A stretch of 64,000 bases of DNA from Teretinema sp942493045 (lineage in GTDB: Bacteria; Spirochaetota; Spirochaetia; Treponematales; Treponemataceae), in contig OW818665.1 in the NCBI GenBank assembly GCA_942493045.1, positions 1,736,001 to 1,800,000 of the forward strand. The letters are read 5' to 3'. This document shows, in pieces, positions 9,396 through 17,861 of the stretch (position 1 is the first letter of the stretch; every line of letters starts with the position of its first letter). The notes below the pieces were generated by a model. The model worked only from the letters and a program-made list of their open reading frames with translations. It did no database searches and was not told where the DNA came from. Both the position numbers and the translations under genes were made by a program.

Positions 9396-9424
9396 ATTGT
9401 GACGAAGCAGTTCGGCAAAGTCAA
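9396..9424 (-). promoter_or_regulatory. Promoter candidate for glnS
   Basis: On the minus strand, TTGACT (9419-9424) and CACAAT (9396-9401) are separated by 17 bases, about 50 bases before the glnS start. Confidence 0.6.
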
Positions 9425-9443
9425 GATCTATCGTGGCAGCCGT

Positions 9444-11924
9444 TCAACCCATTTCAACGCGTACCGTATGCACCTTGCCGTCACCCCGATACGGGATGGT
9501 CACGCCGCCGGCGGTTTCCAGACCGTTCAGGCGCTGTTCTTCACCGTCGATAATTACCGTGCGCACGCCCTTGCAAACATGGGCAGTATTGGTAACGGTT
9601 ATCAAGTAGGTATCGTTTCGGAAGCGGCGTTTAACCGTAAAACCGTCCCAGGCGGAGGGGATGCACGGATCAACGCGCAGGCCGCTGTACTCGGGCCGGA
9701 TGCCCAGGATACCCTGCGAAATGACCACGAAGGTCCAGGCCGCCGTGCCGGTCAGCCAGGAGTTTTTGGCTTCCCCGAAGCAGGAAGCGTCGCGGCCGGC
9801 TATCATTTGGGCATAGACATAGGGTTCGCTGCGGTACCTCTCAATCTGATCCTGCTTGGCCGAGGGGCAAATGGACAGATAATATTCCATTGCCCGCTCA
9901 CCCAGACCGAAGCGGCAGGCCGCCAAATGGATCCAGGTATTATTATGGCTGAAAATGCCGCCGTTTTCTTTTACGCCGGGCGGATAGGAGCTGACCTCTC
10001 CAAGCTCAACATGGTATTTCGAATAGGCCGGCTGCTGCAGCATGATGCCGTTCGGGGTATACAGCAGACGGTGCACGCTTTCCAGAGCCTGCCGGGCCCG
10101 GCCGTTATCCATACCGGCGCCGCCCAAAATCGCCCAGCCCTGACTTTCAATAAATATCTTGCCTTCCTCGTTGACGGCCGAGCCAACCGGCTTACCCCCG
10201 GCGTCGAAGGCCCGGGTGTACCACTGGCCGTCCCAGGCTTCTTTTTCAACAGCCCGCAGCATCTCGGCATAAGCTGCCTCAATGCGCAGTTTATCGCTTT
10301 GGCGGCCGAGGTAGTCATAGAGCGCGGCCAGATCCAAGGCGGCGTATAAAAACAGGCCGGCGATCATCACCGATTCAGCCTTGGAGCCGGATACGTCCCC
10401 GGCGGTCTGGAAACTTTCGTTGGGCTCGGTAGAAAAACAGTTCAGGTTCAGGCAGTCATTCCAGTCGGCATGGCCGATCAGCGGCAGTCCGTGCGGACCG
10501 CGCTTGGCCATGGTGTAGCCGAGGGAAAGCTCCAGGTGATGCAGCAGGGTCTCGGCCTTTCCCTTATCGGCATAGGTCCTGTCGGCGTAACCGACGCCCT
10601 CTTCCAGAATGGAAACGTCCCCGGTCTCGCGGATATAGGCGCAGGTCGATAAAATCAGCCAGAGATGATCATCGTAAAAATCTCCGCCGATTTCGGCGTT
10701 GCCTTTTTTGGTAAGCGGCTGATACTGATGATAGCAGGTGCCGTCGGACATCTGGGTGGCGGCGATATCCAGGATGCGCGCGCGGGCGCGGTCCGGTATC
10801 ATATGCACAAAGCCGAGCAGGTCCTGATTGCTGTCCCGGAAGCCCATTCCCCGGCCGATGCCGGTCTCGTACAGCGAGGCCGCCCGGCTCAGATTAAAGG
10901 TTACCATGCACTGATACTGATTCCAGGTATTAACCATGCGCTCGGCATGTTCATTCGGGCAGGTAGCCTGAAAATTATCCAGCAAAACACTCCAGCGGTT
11001 TTTTAAAAGCAGGAAGGCTTCATTAACCGCGCCGGGCCGGGAATAGCGCCGCATCAGGGCCCGGCCGATTTCTTTATTCAGCGAACCGTCAGCCGCGAAT
11101 TTCTCCTTATCGCCCTGATCAATATAGGCCAGGATAAAGGCAAACTCCGCCTCCTCACCGGCGGCCAGTTTCAGGTCCACCTGATGCGAGCCGATGGGGT
11201 TCCAGCCGAAAGCCATACTATTGGTGGAAGATCCGGCAAACGGCACCCTGGCTTCATGCAGGCCTTCGTGAATACCGACAAAGGCTTCGCGCGCGGTATC
11301 AAAGCCGGAAATATTGGCGGTACAGCCGAACAGGGTATAATGCGAACGGCGCTCGCGGTATTCGGTCTTGTGATAAATAACCGAGCCTTCCACCTCCACC
11401 TCGCCTATCGACCAGGTTCTCTGATAATTGGTCATGTCGTTGAGGGCTTCATAAAAACAGAATTCCTGATAGCTCCATAACCGCGGGGTCTTGGTCTCCG
11501 CTGAATTATTGCGCACCCGTACTTTCCAGATTTCGATATTTTCGCCCGGCGGGATAAAAAAGAGCGTCTCCACTTCCAGGCCGTCTTTTTCTCCGGTAAT
11601 GCGCGTATAGCCCAAGCCCTGCCGGCACTCATAACGCACACCGGGAGACTTAACCGGTTTCCAGCCCGGGTTCCAGACAGAGTCGCCATCACGTACATAC
11701 AGATAACGCCCGCCATTATCATAGGGCACATTGTTATAACGGTAGCGGGTCAAACGGCGCAGCTTGGCGTCCTTCCAAAAACTGTAGCCCCCGCCGGTAT
11801 TGGTGCAGAGTCCGAAAAATTCATCCTGCCCCAGGTAATTAAGCCAGGGGAGCGGTGTATCCGGCCTGGTAACTACATACTCACCGGCCTCATCATCGAA
11901 GTAACCAAATTTTCCTGCTTTCAT
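9444..11924 (-). CDS. GH94 phosphorylase, probably cellobiose phosphorylase
   Basis: The 826-residue length matches cellobiose phosphorylases (about 810-825). The N-terminal beta-sandwich reads FGYFDDEAGEYVVTRPDTP and carries the family hallmark GGYSFWKDAKLRRLTRYRYN. The (alpha/alpha)6 barrel contains MGFRDSNQDLLGF, and the catalytic acid is the Asp in GHADWNDCLNLN (near residue 487). The reaction is phosphorolysis of cellobiose to glucose-1-phosphate and glucose in the cytoplasm. There is no signal peptide, as expected. It is the last gene of the sugar operon, 23 bases after the second GH94 gene, and has an AAGGAAGAG ribosome site. Other disaccharide specificities within GH94 cannot be excluded. 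Confidence 0.85.
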   Translation of the reverse strand: MKAGKFGYFDDEAGEYVVTRPDTPLPWLNYLGQDEFFGLCTNTGGGYSFWKDAKLRRLTRYRYNNVPYDNGGRYLYVRDGDSVWNPGWKPVKSPGVRYECRQGLGYTRITGEKDGLEVETLFFIPPGENIEIWKVRVRNNSAETKTPRLWSYQEFCFYEALNDMTNYQRTWSIGEVEVEGSVIYHKTEYRERRSHYTLFGCTANISGFDTAREAFVGIHEGLHEARVPFAGSSTNSMAFGWNPIGSHQVDLKLAAGEEAEFAFILAYIDQGDKEKFAADGSLNKEIGRALMRRYSRPGAVNEAFLLLKNRWSVLLDNFQATCPNEHAERMVNTWNQYQCMVTFNLSRAASLYETGIGRGMGFRDSNQDLLGFVHMIPDRARARILDIAATQMSDGTCYHQYQPLTKKGNAEIGGDFYDDHLWLILSTCAYIRETGDVSILEEGVGYADRTYADKGKAETLLHHLELSLGYTMAKRGPHGLPLIGHADWNDCLNLNCFSTEPNESFQTAGDVSGSKAESVMIAGLFLYAALDLAALYDYLGRQSDKLRIEAAYAEMLRAVEKEAWDGQWYTRAFDAGGKPVGSAVNEEGKIFIESQGWAILGGAGMDNGRARQALESVHRLLYTPNGIMLQQPAYSKYHVELGEVSSYPPGVKENGGIFSHNNTWIHLAACRFGLGERAMEYYLSICPSAKQDQIERYRSEPYVYAQMIAGRDASCFGEAKNSWLTGTAAWTFVVISQGILGIRPEYSGLRVDPCIPSAWDGFTVKRRFRNDTYLITVTNTAHVCKGVRTVIIDGEEQRLNGLETAGGVTIPYRGDGKVHTVRVEMG

Positions 11925-11947
11925 TTTCTCTTCCTTAGATTCATTTT

Positions 11948-14515
11948 CTAGTTTCCCAATACCACGATAATTTTATGTACCGTCCCGCCGGCGCGTACCG
12001 CTGCTACATCGCCGGCGCCTGTTGCCGCCCCGCTGAGTAGCGATACCCGGGCGTAGGCGTGCGACTTCCCTTCACGGCAGACCGGCAAGGCCTCGCCGTC
12101 AAAAGTAATGGAGCGCACTCCCCGGTTTACCGAACCGCTATTGTCGATGCTGATATCGTAGCTGACGCCCCGAAACCGTCGGCGCACGCGCAGTGTCTTC
12201 CAGGAGCGGGGAATGCAGGGATCGATGATCAGGCTGTCATAGCCGGCGCGGATTCCGGCGATATACTGACTGGCAGCCTGGTATACCCAGCTGGCCGTAC
12301 CGGAGAGCCAACTGTTCCGGCCCAGGCCGCACTGGGGATGCTCGTCGCCGAGCATGTTTTGCGGATACACGAAGGGCTCGCATTCAAATTCGTCAAGACG
12401 GTCATTACGGACGGCGGGGTTTATCTGACAGTAGTACTGCCAGGCGCGCTCGCCGTTACCATTCAGGCACTCGGCGATAATGGCCCAGGGATTGGTATGT
12501 AAAAAGATACCGCCGTTTTCTTTGGCTCCCGGCGGATAGGTACTCACCCCGCCCCGTTCGCGGTCATAGCCGTTATAAGAGGGAGCGCTGAGCTTGATAC
12601 CGTTGACGGTATTCAGGCGCGTAAACACGGCGTCCATGCAGAGGCGCTCCCGGCCGGCGTCCGCGGCGAAACCGCTCAACACCGCCCAGCTTTGGCTGTT
12701 TACCCAGATCTTGCCGAACTCTGATTTTGCGCTGCCGATGGCCTCGCCTTCGGCGGTAAAATAGCGCACATACCATTGACCGTCCCAGGCGTTTTCATTA
12801 ACTCGCGCGGACATCAGCGCGTAACAGAGTTCCCAGTCTTCGATATAATCGCGCGAGTTCTGCCCGTCGGCCGATTCATTCTGGCCGGTCGGCAACTGGC
12901 GTTCGCGATAGGCTGCTAACTCAATCATGTCGCGCAGGGCCCGGCCATACAGATTCGCCGTAAACAGGCTTTCCGCTCCTGTGCTTAAATTGACTGTGTC
13001 GTTCCAGTCGGCGAAGCCCAGCAGCGGCAGGCCGTGAGCGCCGCAATGGCTGGCGGTAAAGGAGAGTGCCCGGCAGAGGTGCTCAAACACGCTGCCCTGT
13101 TCCAGCGCGTGGCCCTCCCTGTCCTTTTCATAAAACGGAATCTTTTCATCCAAAAAGGCGGTATCTCCGGTTTCCCGCAGGTAGGCGGTCACCGCCAGCA
13201 CTATCCATAAGTGATCGTCGCTGTAAAAAGAGGGACGGTCCGGATACTCATGGCTGTCCCCGGCAGTGCCCACCATGGTCAGCGGGTTAAACTGATGCAT
13301 GGCCGAGCCGTCCCGCCGCTGTACCGAAAGCAGCTGAGCGGCCAGGGTCCGGGCGCTGTCGCTGTCATGGCTGACAATGCCCATAATATCCTGGCTGGTG
13401 TCCCGGAAGCCGATGCCGCGGTCGCTGCCGAAGCCAAGCTGATACAAAGAAAGGTAACGCGACCAGATGCGGGTAATCCGGCACTGGCGCGGGTTATGAA
13501 TATTCATCATGGAATTGAAGGCCGGATCAGGGCTTTCAAAAGCGCAGGCTGAAAGGTAGTTCTTCCAGAAAGCAGCCAGAACGGCGAAAGCCCTGTCCAC
13601 CACGGCCGGATCTCGCCAACGGCGCGCTTCCGCGCGGACCTCGCCGTTTTCGGGCTCGGCTTCCTGACCCAACTGGGTTATCAAGCGAAAGGATCCTCCG
13701 GCGGCAAGAACTCCGGCGCGGCACAGCAGGGCGGCGATGTTATCGCCGCGCCGCGCTTCGTAATTGGAAAGTTCAGCCTCATCCAGAGCGCGCGGATGGG
13801 CCCAGGTGCCGTATTCGTTGTCGCCGAGGAAGCGCTTGCGGTCAGTCTCAAAACTGGAGACCGGCGCGTTGGCCGTAAAATAATTCTCGGCGACGCCCTT
13901 TCGCATAAAGGCGCATTGGCACAGGGTCACGAATCCGTCGCTTTCACGCAAGGCGCGGCTCTGCATGGTCTGGGGGACCCAGTCGGCGTTAGTCAACTGC
14001 TTTAGGGCGTCAAAATGGGTGTATTCCACCACCGGGATAAAATCCAATTCCACGGACTTGCCGGTATGGTTGGTCACCCGGATGTCGCGGATTTCACGGT
14101 TGGCGGCCAACGGATGGGCGCTGTCTTCCGGTGGACAAAAAACGCGAATATCAAAATCCAGACCATCCCAGGAACTGAGAAAGCGGGTGTAGCCGAGCCC
14201 GATGCGGCACTCCCACTTATCCGGCTGTGCCAGAGCCGGCACAAAAAAGGGCGCGATCAGCCGGGAGGCCCCGCCGGAAACGTCCCGGCGCCGGACATAC
14301 AGGGTTTGACCCTTGAAGTCCGAAGCCGGCATCTGGGAAATATACTTTACGATACGGTTCAAGGCCGGGTCGCCCTTACAGAGCAGGCCGCCCCCGGTAC
14401 TGTCCACAAAACCGCCGAAGGCCAGGGTGCCGACATAGTTGATCCACTTCACCGGCGTCCTGGGCGTAGTTATCACGTACTCGGCTTGAGCATCGTCAAA
14501 ATAGCCGTACTTCAT
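11948..14515 (-). CDS. Second GH94 family phosphorylase, substrate uncertain
   Basis: The protein has 855 residues. It shares the GH94 layout with its neighbour: YGYFDDAQAEYVITTPRTP at the N-terminus, DSTGGGLLCKGD, GIGFRDTSQDIMG, and the catalytic Asp in GFADWNDTVNL (near residue 500). It differs clearly from the downstream cellobiose-type copy, for example with TVNLSTGAESLF after the catalytic Asp, so it is a paralogue rather than a recent duplicate. Candidate substrates include cellobionic acid, chitobiose, laminaribiose or a longer cellodextrin; the sequence alone does not decide. It lies 32 bases after the MalG-type permease gene. No signal peptide is present, so it acts on imported sugar. 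Confidence 0.8.
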   Translation of the reverse strand: MKYGYFDDAQAEYVITTPRTPVKWINYVGTLAFGGFVDSTGGGLLCKGDPALNRIVKYISQMPASDFKGQTLYVRRRDVSGGASRLIAPFFVPALAQPDKWECRIGLGYTRFLSSWDGLDFDIRVFCPPEDSAHPLAANREIRDIRVTNHTGKSVELDFIPVVEYTHFDALKQLTNADWVPQTMQSRALRESDGFVTLCQCAFMRKGVAENYFTANAPVSSFETDRKRFLGDNEYGTWAHPRALDEAELSNYEARRGDNIAALLCRAGVLAAGGSFRLITQLGQEAEPENGEVRAEARRWRDPAVVDRAFAVLAAFWKNYLSACAFESPDPAFNSMMNIHNPRQCRITRIWSRYLSLYQLGFGSDRGIGFRDTSQDIMGIVSHDSDSARTLAAQLLSVQRRDGSAMHQFNPLTMVGTAGDSHEYPDRPSFYSDDHLWIVLAVTAYLRETGDTAFLDEKIPFYEKDREGHALEQGSVFEHLCRALSFTASHCGAHGLPLLGFADWNDTVNLSTGAESLFTANLYGRALRDMIELAAYRERQLPTGQNESADGQNSRDYIEDWELCYALMSARVNENAWDGQWYVRYFTAEGEAIGSAKSEFGKIWVNSQSWAVLSGFAADAGRERLCMDAVFTRLNTVNGIKLSAPSYNGYDRERGGVSTYPPGAKENGGIFLHTNPWAIIAECLNGNGERAWQYYCQINPAVRNDRLDEFECEPFVYPQNMLGDEHPQCGLGRNSWLSGTASWVYQAASQYIAGIRAGYDSLIIDPCIPRSWKTLRVRRRFRGVSYDISIDNSGSVNRGVRSITFDGEALPVCREGKSHAYARVSLLSGAATGAGDVAAVRAGGTVHKIIVVLGN

Positions 14516-14547
14516 GGGAAAAATCCTTTACTGTCTTCGGGTGACCG

Positions 14548-15411
14548 CTACTGCTTGACTCCGCCGGTCAGGCCTTCGATAAAGTAGCGCTGGAACATGA
14601 TAAACATGATCATCGGTATCAGGGCGGTAATAAAACCGCTGGCGATAATCACGTCATAGGGCTTCGCGATATTCACGCTGTCCATGACCTGTATCTTTAC
14701 CGGCAGGGTAAACAGCTCTTCACTGCGTAGCACGATCAGCGGCATCATAAAGTCATTCCAGATTTGACGGAACTGGATGATGGCCAGGGCCGAGAGCGCC
14801 GGCTTGGACAACGGCAGAATGATCGACCACCAGATCTTGAGATGCCCGGCGCCGTCGATCCGGGCGCTTTCGATCAGGGCCCGCGGAATCTTGATATAAT
14901 ACTGGCGCAGCAGGAACACGCCGAAGGCGCTTACGGCATACGGTATAATCAGTCCCAGTAGATTATTGGTCAGCCCCAGCCGGTTCAGCACCTTATAATA
15001 CGGCGCGATCATAGTAGTCATCGGCAGCATCATCGAAGCCAGCACGCAGGTGAACAGCAACTTCTTAAAGCGGAATTCCAGAAAGGCAAAACCGTAGGCG
15101 CTCAGCGAACAGACCCCCAGGGTCAGCAGAATGCCGACGCTGGTCACCAGGGTGGACATTAGAAAAGCCGTACCGATCTTCCATTTTGTAAAGGCGGTCA
15201 CAAAGGAGGTCAGACTCCAGGAGGAAAAGGCCTCCCAGGCCGGTTCCTGCAGGAACACCGGCGGAACCTGGAAAATCTCGATAGCCGGGCGGAACGAGGA
15301 GTCAGCCAGCCACACCAGCGGGTACAGATATATAATGGCGATCGCGGTAATGAAAACAAGAGAAATCGCGTAGAACGGTTGTTTCCAGCGGAAGGTCGCG
15401 GCGTTATGCAT
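14548..15411 (-). CDS. Sugar ABC transporter permease, MalG type
   Basis: This 287-residue protein has six membrane helices and the permease EAA-loop pattern ALIESARIDGAGHLKIWWSIILPLSKPALSA, read in parts. It is the second permease of a CUT1-type carbohydrate importer. GGAGGAGG lies just before the ATG at 15409-15411, and only one base separates it from the stop of the upstream permease gene, so translation is probably coupled. No ATPase gene occurs in the operon. A shared MsmX/UgpC-like ATPase elsewhere would be needed, as is common for CUT1 systems. Confidence 0.9.
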   Translation of the reverse strand: MHNAATFRWKQPFYAISLVFITAIAIIYLYPLVWLADSSFRPAIEIFQVPPVFLQEPAWEAFSSWSLTSFVTAFTKWKIGTAFLMSTLVTSVGILLTLGVCSLSAYGFAFLEFRFKKLLFTCVLASMMLPMTTMIAPYYKVLNRLGLTNNLLGLIIPYAVSAFGVFLLRQYYIKIPRALIESARIDGAGHLKIWWSIILPLSKPALSALAIIQFRQIWNDFMMPLIVLRSEELFTLPVKIQVMDSVNIAKPYDVIIASGFITALIPMIMFIMFQRYFIEGLTGGVKQ

Positions 15412-15412
15412 A

Positions 15413-16336
15413 TTATTCCTCCTCCTTTTTTCCGACACCCATAAAATGGAGCTGGAACACACTGACACTCAGAATAATCACAAACACCAACCAGCCGATG
15501 GCCGAGGCGTAACCCAGCCGGAAGTTCTGGCTGAAAGCTTCGTCAAAGATAAAGGCCACCAGGGTCTTGGCGACCCCGCCCGGCCCGTATTGGGCGTTTG
15601 GAAACAGCATAAAGACAAGGTCGAACATTTGCAGACAGCCGATGGCCGAGGTTATCAGCACAAAGGCAAAGGCGCCCTTCATCAGCGGTATGGTAATACC
15701 GAACAGGGTCGACCAGTTGGTGGCTCCGTCGATTTTGGCCGCCTCATACAGCGACACGTCGATGGTCTGCAACTGAGCCAAAAAATATACCATATGAAAA
15801 CCGGTCCACTGCCAGAATGAAACCAAAATCAGCAGCGGGATGGCAAAGGAAGAATTCATCAGCCATTCGGTCTGATTGGGCAGGCCCATCAATCCCAGAA
15901 CCCAATTGATGATGCCCTGGTCGCGGTTAAACAACATGCGGAACAGCAGGGCGATGATTACGGTATTGATTAATACCGGTAAAAAGAAGGAGGCTCGCAG
16001 CACGCTGCTGTATCGCTTGCTGGCCATGCTGTTCAGGTAAAACGCCAGCAGAAAAGCCACCGGAATCTGGGTAACCAGGGCTCCGACGGTATAGAGTACC
16101 GTGGTCTTAATCGCCAGATAAAAATCTTTGGAAGTAAGTACTTCAATATAATTGTCGAGGCCGATAAACTCGCCGACATTGATGCCCTGGGCATCGGTCA
16201 GACTCAGCACAAAACCGGTACCGAATACGTAGTACGAAAAAATGACCATCAGAATTAAAAACGGCGCGATCATCATGTACGCACTGATGGCGTCCTGACG
16301 CGCCAGGCTGTTATTTTTTGCAAGAGCGTGTGTCAT
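15413..16336 (-). CDS. Sugar ABC transporter permease, MalF type
   Basis: The protein has 307 residues from the ATG at 16334-16336, which is preceded by GAGAAGGA. An upstream in-frame start is less likely. There are six helices, the first near residues 18-40 (MMIAPFLILMVIFSYYVFG). The EAA loop is SLYEAAKIDGATNWSTLFGITIPLM, in parts. It pairs with the MalG-type permease encoded one base downstream. The gap to the binding-protein gene contains a strong hairpin that could lower expression of the permeases relative to the binding protein. Confidence 0.9.
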   Translation of the reverse strand: MTHALAKNNSLARQDAISAYMMIAPFLILMVIFSYYVFGTGFVLSLTDAQGINVGEFIGLDNYIEVLTSKDFYLAIKTTVLYTVGALVTQIPVAFLLAFYLNSMASKRYSSVLRASFFLPVLINTVIIALLFRMLFNRDQGIINWVLGLMGLPNQTEWLMNSSFAIPLLILVSFWQWTGFHMVYFLAQLQTIDVSLYEAAKIDGATNWSTLFGITIPLMKGAFAFVLITSAIGCLQMFDLVFMLFPNAQYGPGGVAKTLVAFIFDEAFSQNFRLGYASAIGWLVFVIILSVSVFQLHFMGVGKKEEE

Positions 16337-16357
16337 GTTTATTCCTTCTCCTGGCAA

Positions 16358-16390
16358 GCGGTACCGCCCCCTCGCGGGAGGCGGCACCGC
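16358..16390 (-). promoter_or_regulatory. Intercistronic hairpin between binding-protein and permease genes
   Basis: GCGGTGCCGCC and GGCGGTACCGC (minus strand) pair over 11 bases with one G-U pair and an 11-base interior. No U-run follows, so it is not a classic terminator. Comparable structures after malE-type genes protect the upstream mRNA and set a high binding-protein to permease ratio. Confidence 0.55.
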
Positions 16391-16413
16391 CATGCGCCGT
16401 TTAGTGTGCGTTA

Positions 16414-17712
16414 TCAGCGCATTTTCGCGAGACGTTCCTCAACACGGGCCTGAGTCGCGGCCAGACCGGCAGCGATGGTTTTACGGCCGGAAGCGATTTC
16501 GGAATACTCGGCGGTAAAGTCGCTCAGGGCATCCCAGAAGACGTCGCCGGTGTTAACGGAAGGCATTACCTTGGCCATAGCCACCTGCAGTTCGCCGAGT
16601 TTTTGTCCGCCGAAACGGGGATCACTTTGTTTGAATACGGCGTCATTCCAGACTGAGGCGAACGGCGGCAGCATGCCGGTTTCCACAAATCTGGTGCGGA
16701 TGGCGCTGGAGTCATACTGCATGTATTCCATAACCTGATAGATCAGCTCTGGATTGCGGGCAGTCTTGGGGATGGCCAGGAAGGATCCACCCCAGGAAGC
16801 TGTTGCCGGGCCACCGGCCTGATACAGCGGCAGGGCGCGTACCTTAAACTGATACTTGCCGTCAGCGGCGGCGGCATCCACCTGGGAGACCCACCAGTCA
16901 GGAGAGGTATAGGAAGCGAGTGTGCCGTTTTTCAGCAAGGCCGCGAAATTACCCCAGTCCCAGGCGGTAAAGGCGCCGGTTTTCTGCCAGTCCATCCATT
17001 TGGTCACAAAGGAGGTAAAGGCCGGAGAGGTAAAGGTCGGGCGGCCCTGGGCATCGAGCACCTGGGAACCGGTCTGCTGCCAGATCATGAACATGGTGTT
17101 GCCGAGACCGTCGTTACCGTAGGGCAGCGCGTAGTGCACCGGCTTCCCGTCTTTCTTTTCGGCAGTCAGTTTCAAGGAAGCCTGGAAGAACTCGTCCCAG
17201 GTCACAATTTTTTCCATATCGACGCCGACCGATTTCCAGAGGGTATCGTTATAAACCAGTACTACCGGGTGTACATCGTGGGGCAGACCATAGATGTTGG
17301 AACCATAGCGTACCCAGTCTACGCGGCCGGGTACTACATTCTTAAAGGCGGCGGAGTTGTTCACATAGCTGTTCAGGGGAAGCACAAAGGACTTCCGGGC
17401 GTCGGCGTTCAGAATCTGGTTGGCTTCGATCTTCCATTCGATAATGTCCGGAACATTCTTGCCTTCCAGCATTACTGCCTGAAGTTTTTGCACAAAGGCA
17501 TTTTCGGGAACAGTCTGGATATCGAGAGTGATGTTGAACTTCTGCTCGATATCAGCTTTTCTGGCTTCCCATTCCGCCACGTTGTTGGCGGCAAAGCTCC
17601 ACATTGTTACCGTGCGTTTGCCTTCCGGAGCCTGCTGACCGCCGCCGGCAAATACGGTTTGCGCTGCCATAACCATTAACAGTACGGCACCGATCAAAAC
17701 CAATTTCTTCAT
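16414..17712 (-). CDS. Sugar-binding protein of ABC transporter
   Basis: This 432-residue extracellular solute-binding protein (family 1) captures the sugar in the periplasm. The signal peptide MKKLVLIGAVLLMVMAAQTVFA is probably cleaved before GGGQQ; no lipobox Cys is seen. The start is the ATG at 17710-17712 behind AGGAGG. The mature part begins KRTVTMWSFAANN, as is usual for CUT1 binding proteins. It is the first gene after the operator and promoter, with lacI upstream on the same strand. Its ligand is predicted to be a beta-glucosidic disaccharide such as cellobiose, because the operon encodes GH94 phosphorylases. Confidence 0.88.
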   Translation of the reverse strand: MKKLVLIGAVLLMVMAAQTVFAGGGQQAPEGKRTVTMWSFAANNVAEWEARKADIEQKFNITLDIQTVPENAFVQKLQAVMLEGKNVPDIIEWKIEANQILNADARKSFVLPLNSYVNNSAAFKNVVPGRVDWVRYGSNIYGLPHDVHPVVLVYNDTLWKSVGVDMEKIVTWDEFFQASLKLTAEKKDGKPVHYALPYGNDGLGNTMFMIWQQTGSQVLDAQGRPTFTSPAFTSFVTKWMDWQKTGAFTAWDWGNFAALLKNGTLASYTSPDWWVSQVDAAAADGKYQFKVRALPLYQAGGPATASWGGSFLAIPKTARNPELIYQVMEYMQYDSSAIRTRFVETGMLPPFASVWNDAVFKQSDPRFGGQKLGELQVAMAKVMPSVNTGDVFWDALSDFTAEYSEIASGRKTIAAGLAATQARVEERLAKMR

Positions 17713-17743
17713 AATAGATCCTCCTCTACACAATCAAACCAAT

Positions 17744-17757
17744 TCGAAACGTTTCGA
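17744..17757. promoter_or_regulatory. LacI-family operator
   Basis: TCGAAACGTTTCGA is a perfect 14-base palindrome with a central CG, typical of LacI-family operators. It lies just downstream of the -10 box at 17763-17768, over the transcription start, so a bound repressor would block the binding-protein promoter. Confidence 0.8.
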
Positions 17758-17762
17758 TTCAA

Positions 17763-17791
17763 ACTATAAAAGGCTTTATTTCTTCTGTCAA
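17763..17791 (-). promoter_or_regulatory. Promoter of the disaccharide operon
   Basis: On the minus strand, TTGACA (17786-17791) and TATAGT (17763-17768) are 17 bases apart, a near-consensus sigma-70 promoter. The LacI-type operator follows at once. Confidence 0.8.
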
Positions 17792-17836
17792 CAAAAAAAG
17801 AGAGTATTTTTTTGATATTTGCATTGATTTTTTAGC

Positions 17837-17861
17837 AAACCGGTTTAGTTTACCGGTTAAA
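17837..17861. promoter_or_regulatory. Two further palindromes with ACCGGT cores, possible upstream operators
   Basis: AAACCGGTTT (17837-17846, perfect) and a second near-palindrome centred on ACCGGT (17852-17857) lie side by side. Their centres are 13 bases apart, and the second overlaps the lacI stop codon. They are about 50 bases upstream of the operon -35 box. Their CG-centred form fits LacI-family sites. The arms can also fold into a 7-base hairpin. Confidence 0.45.

Noticed and set aside
8640..10349. Long open frame of 569 codons on the plus strand across glnS and the first GH94 gene
   Set aside because: It lies antisense to two confidently identified genes, spans their boundary, and its translation matches no family. 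It is a by-product of high GC content.
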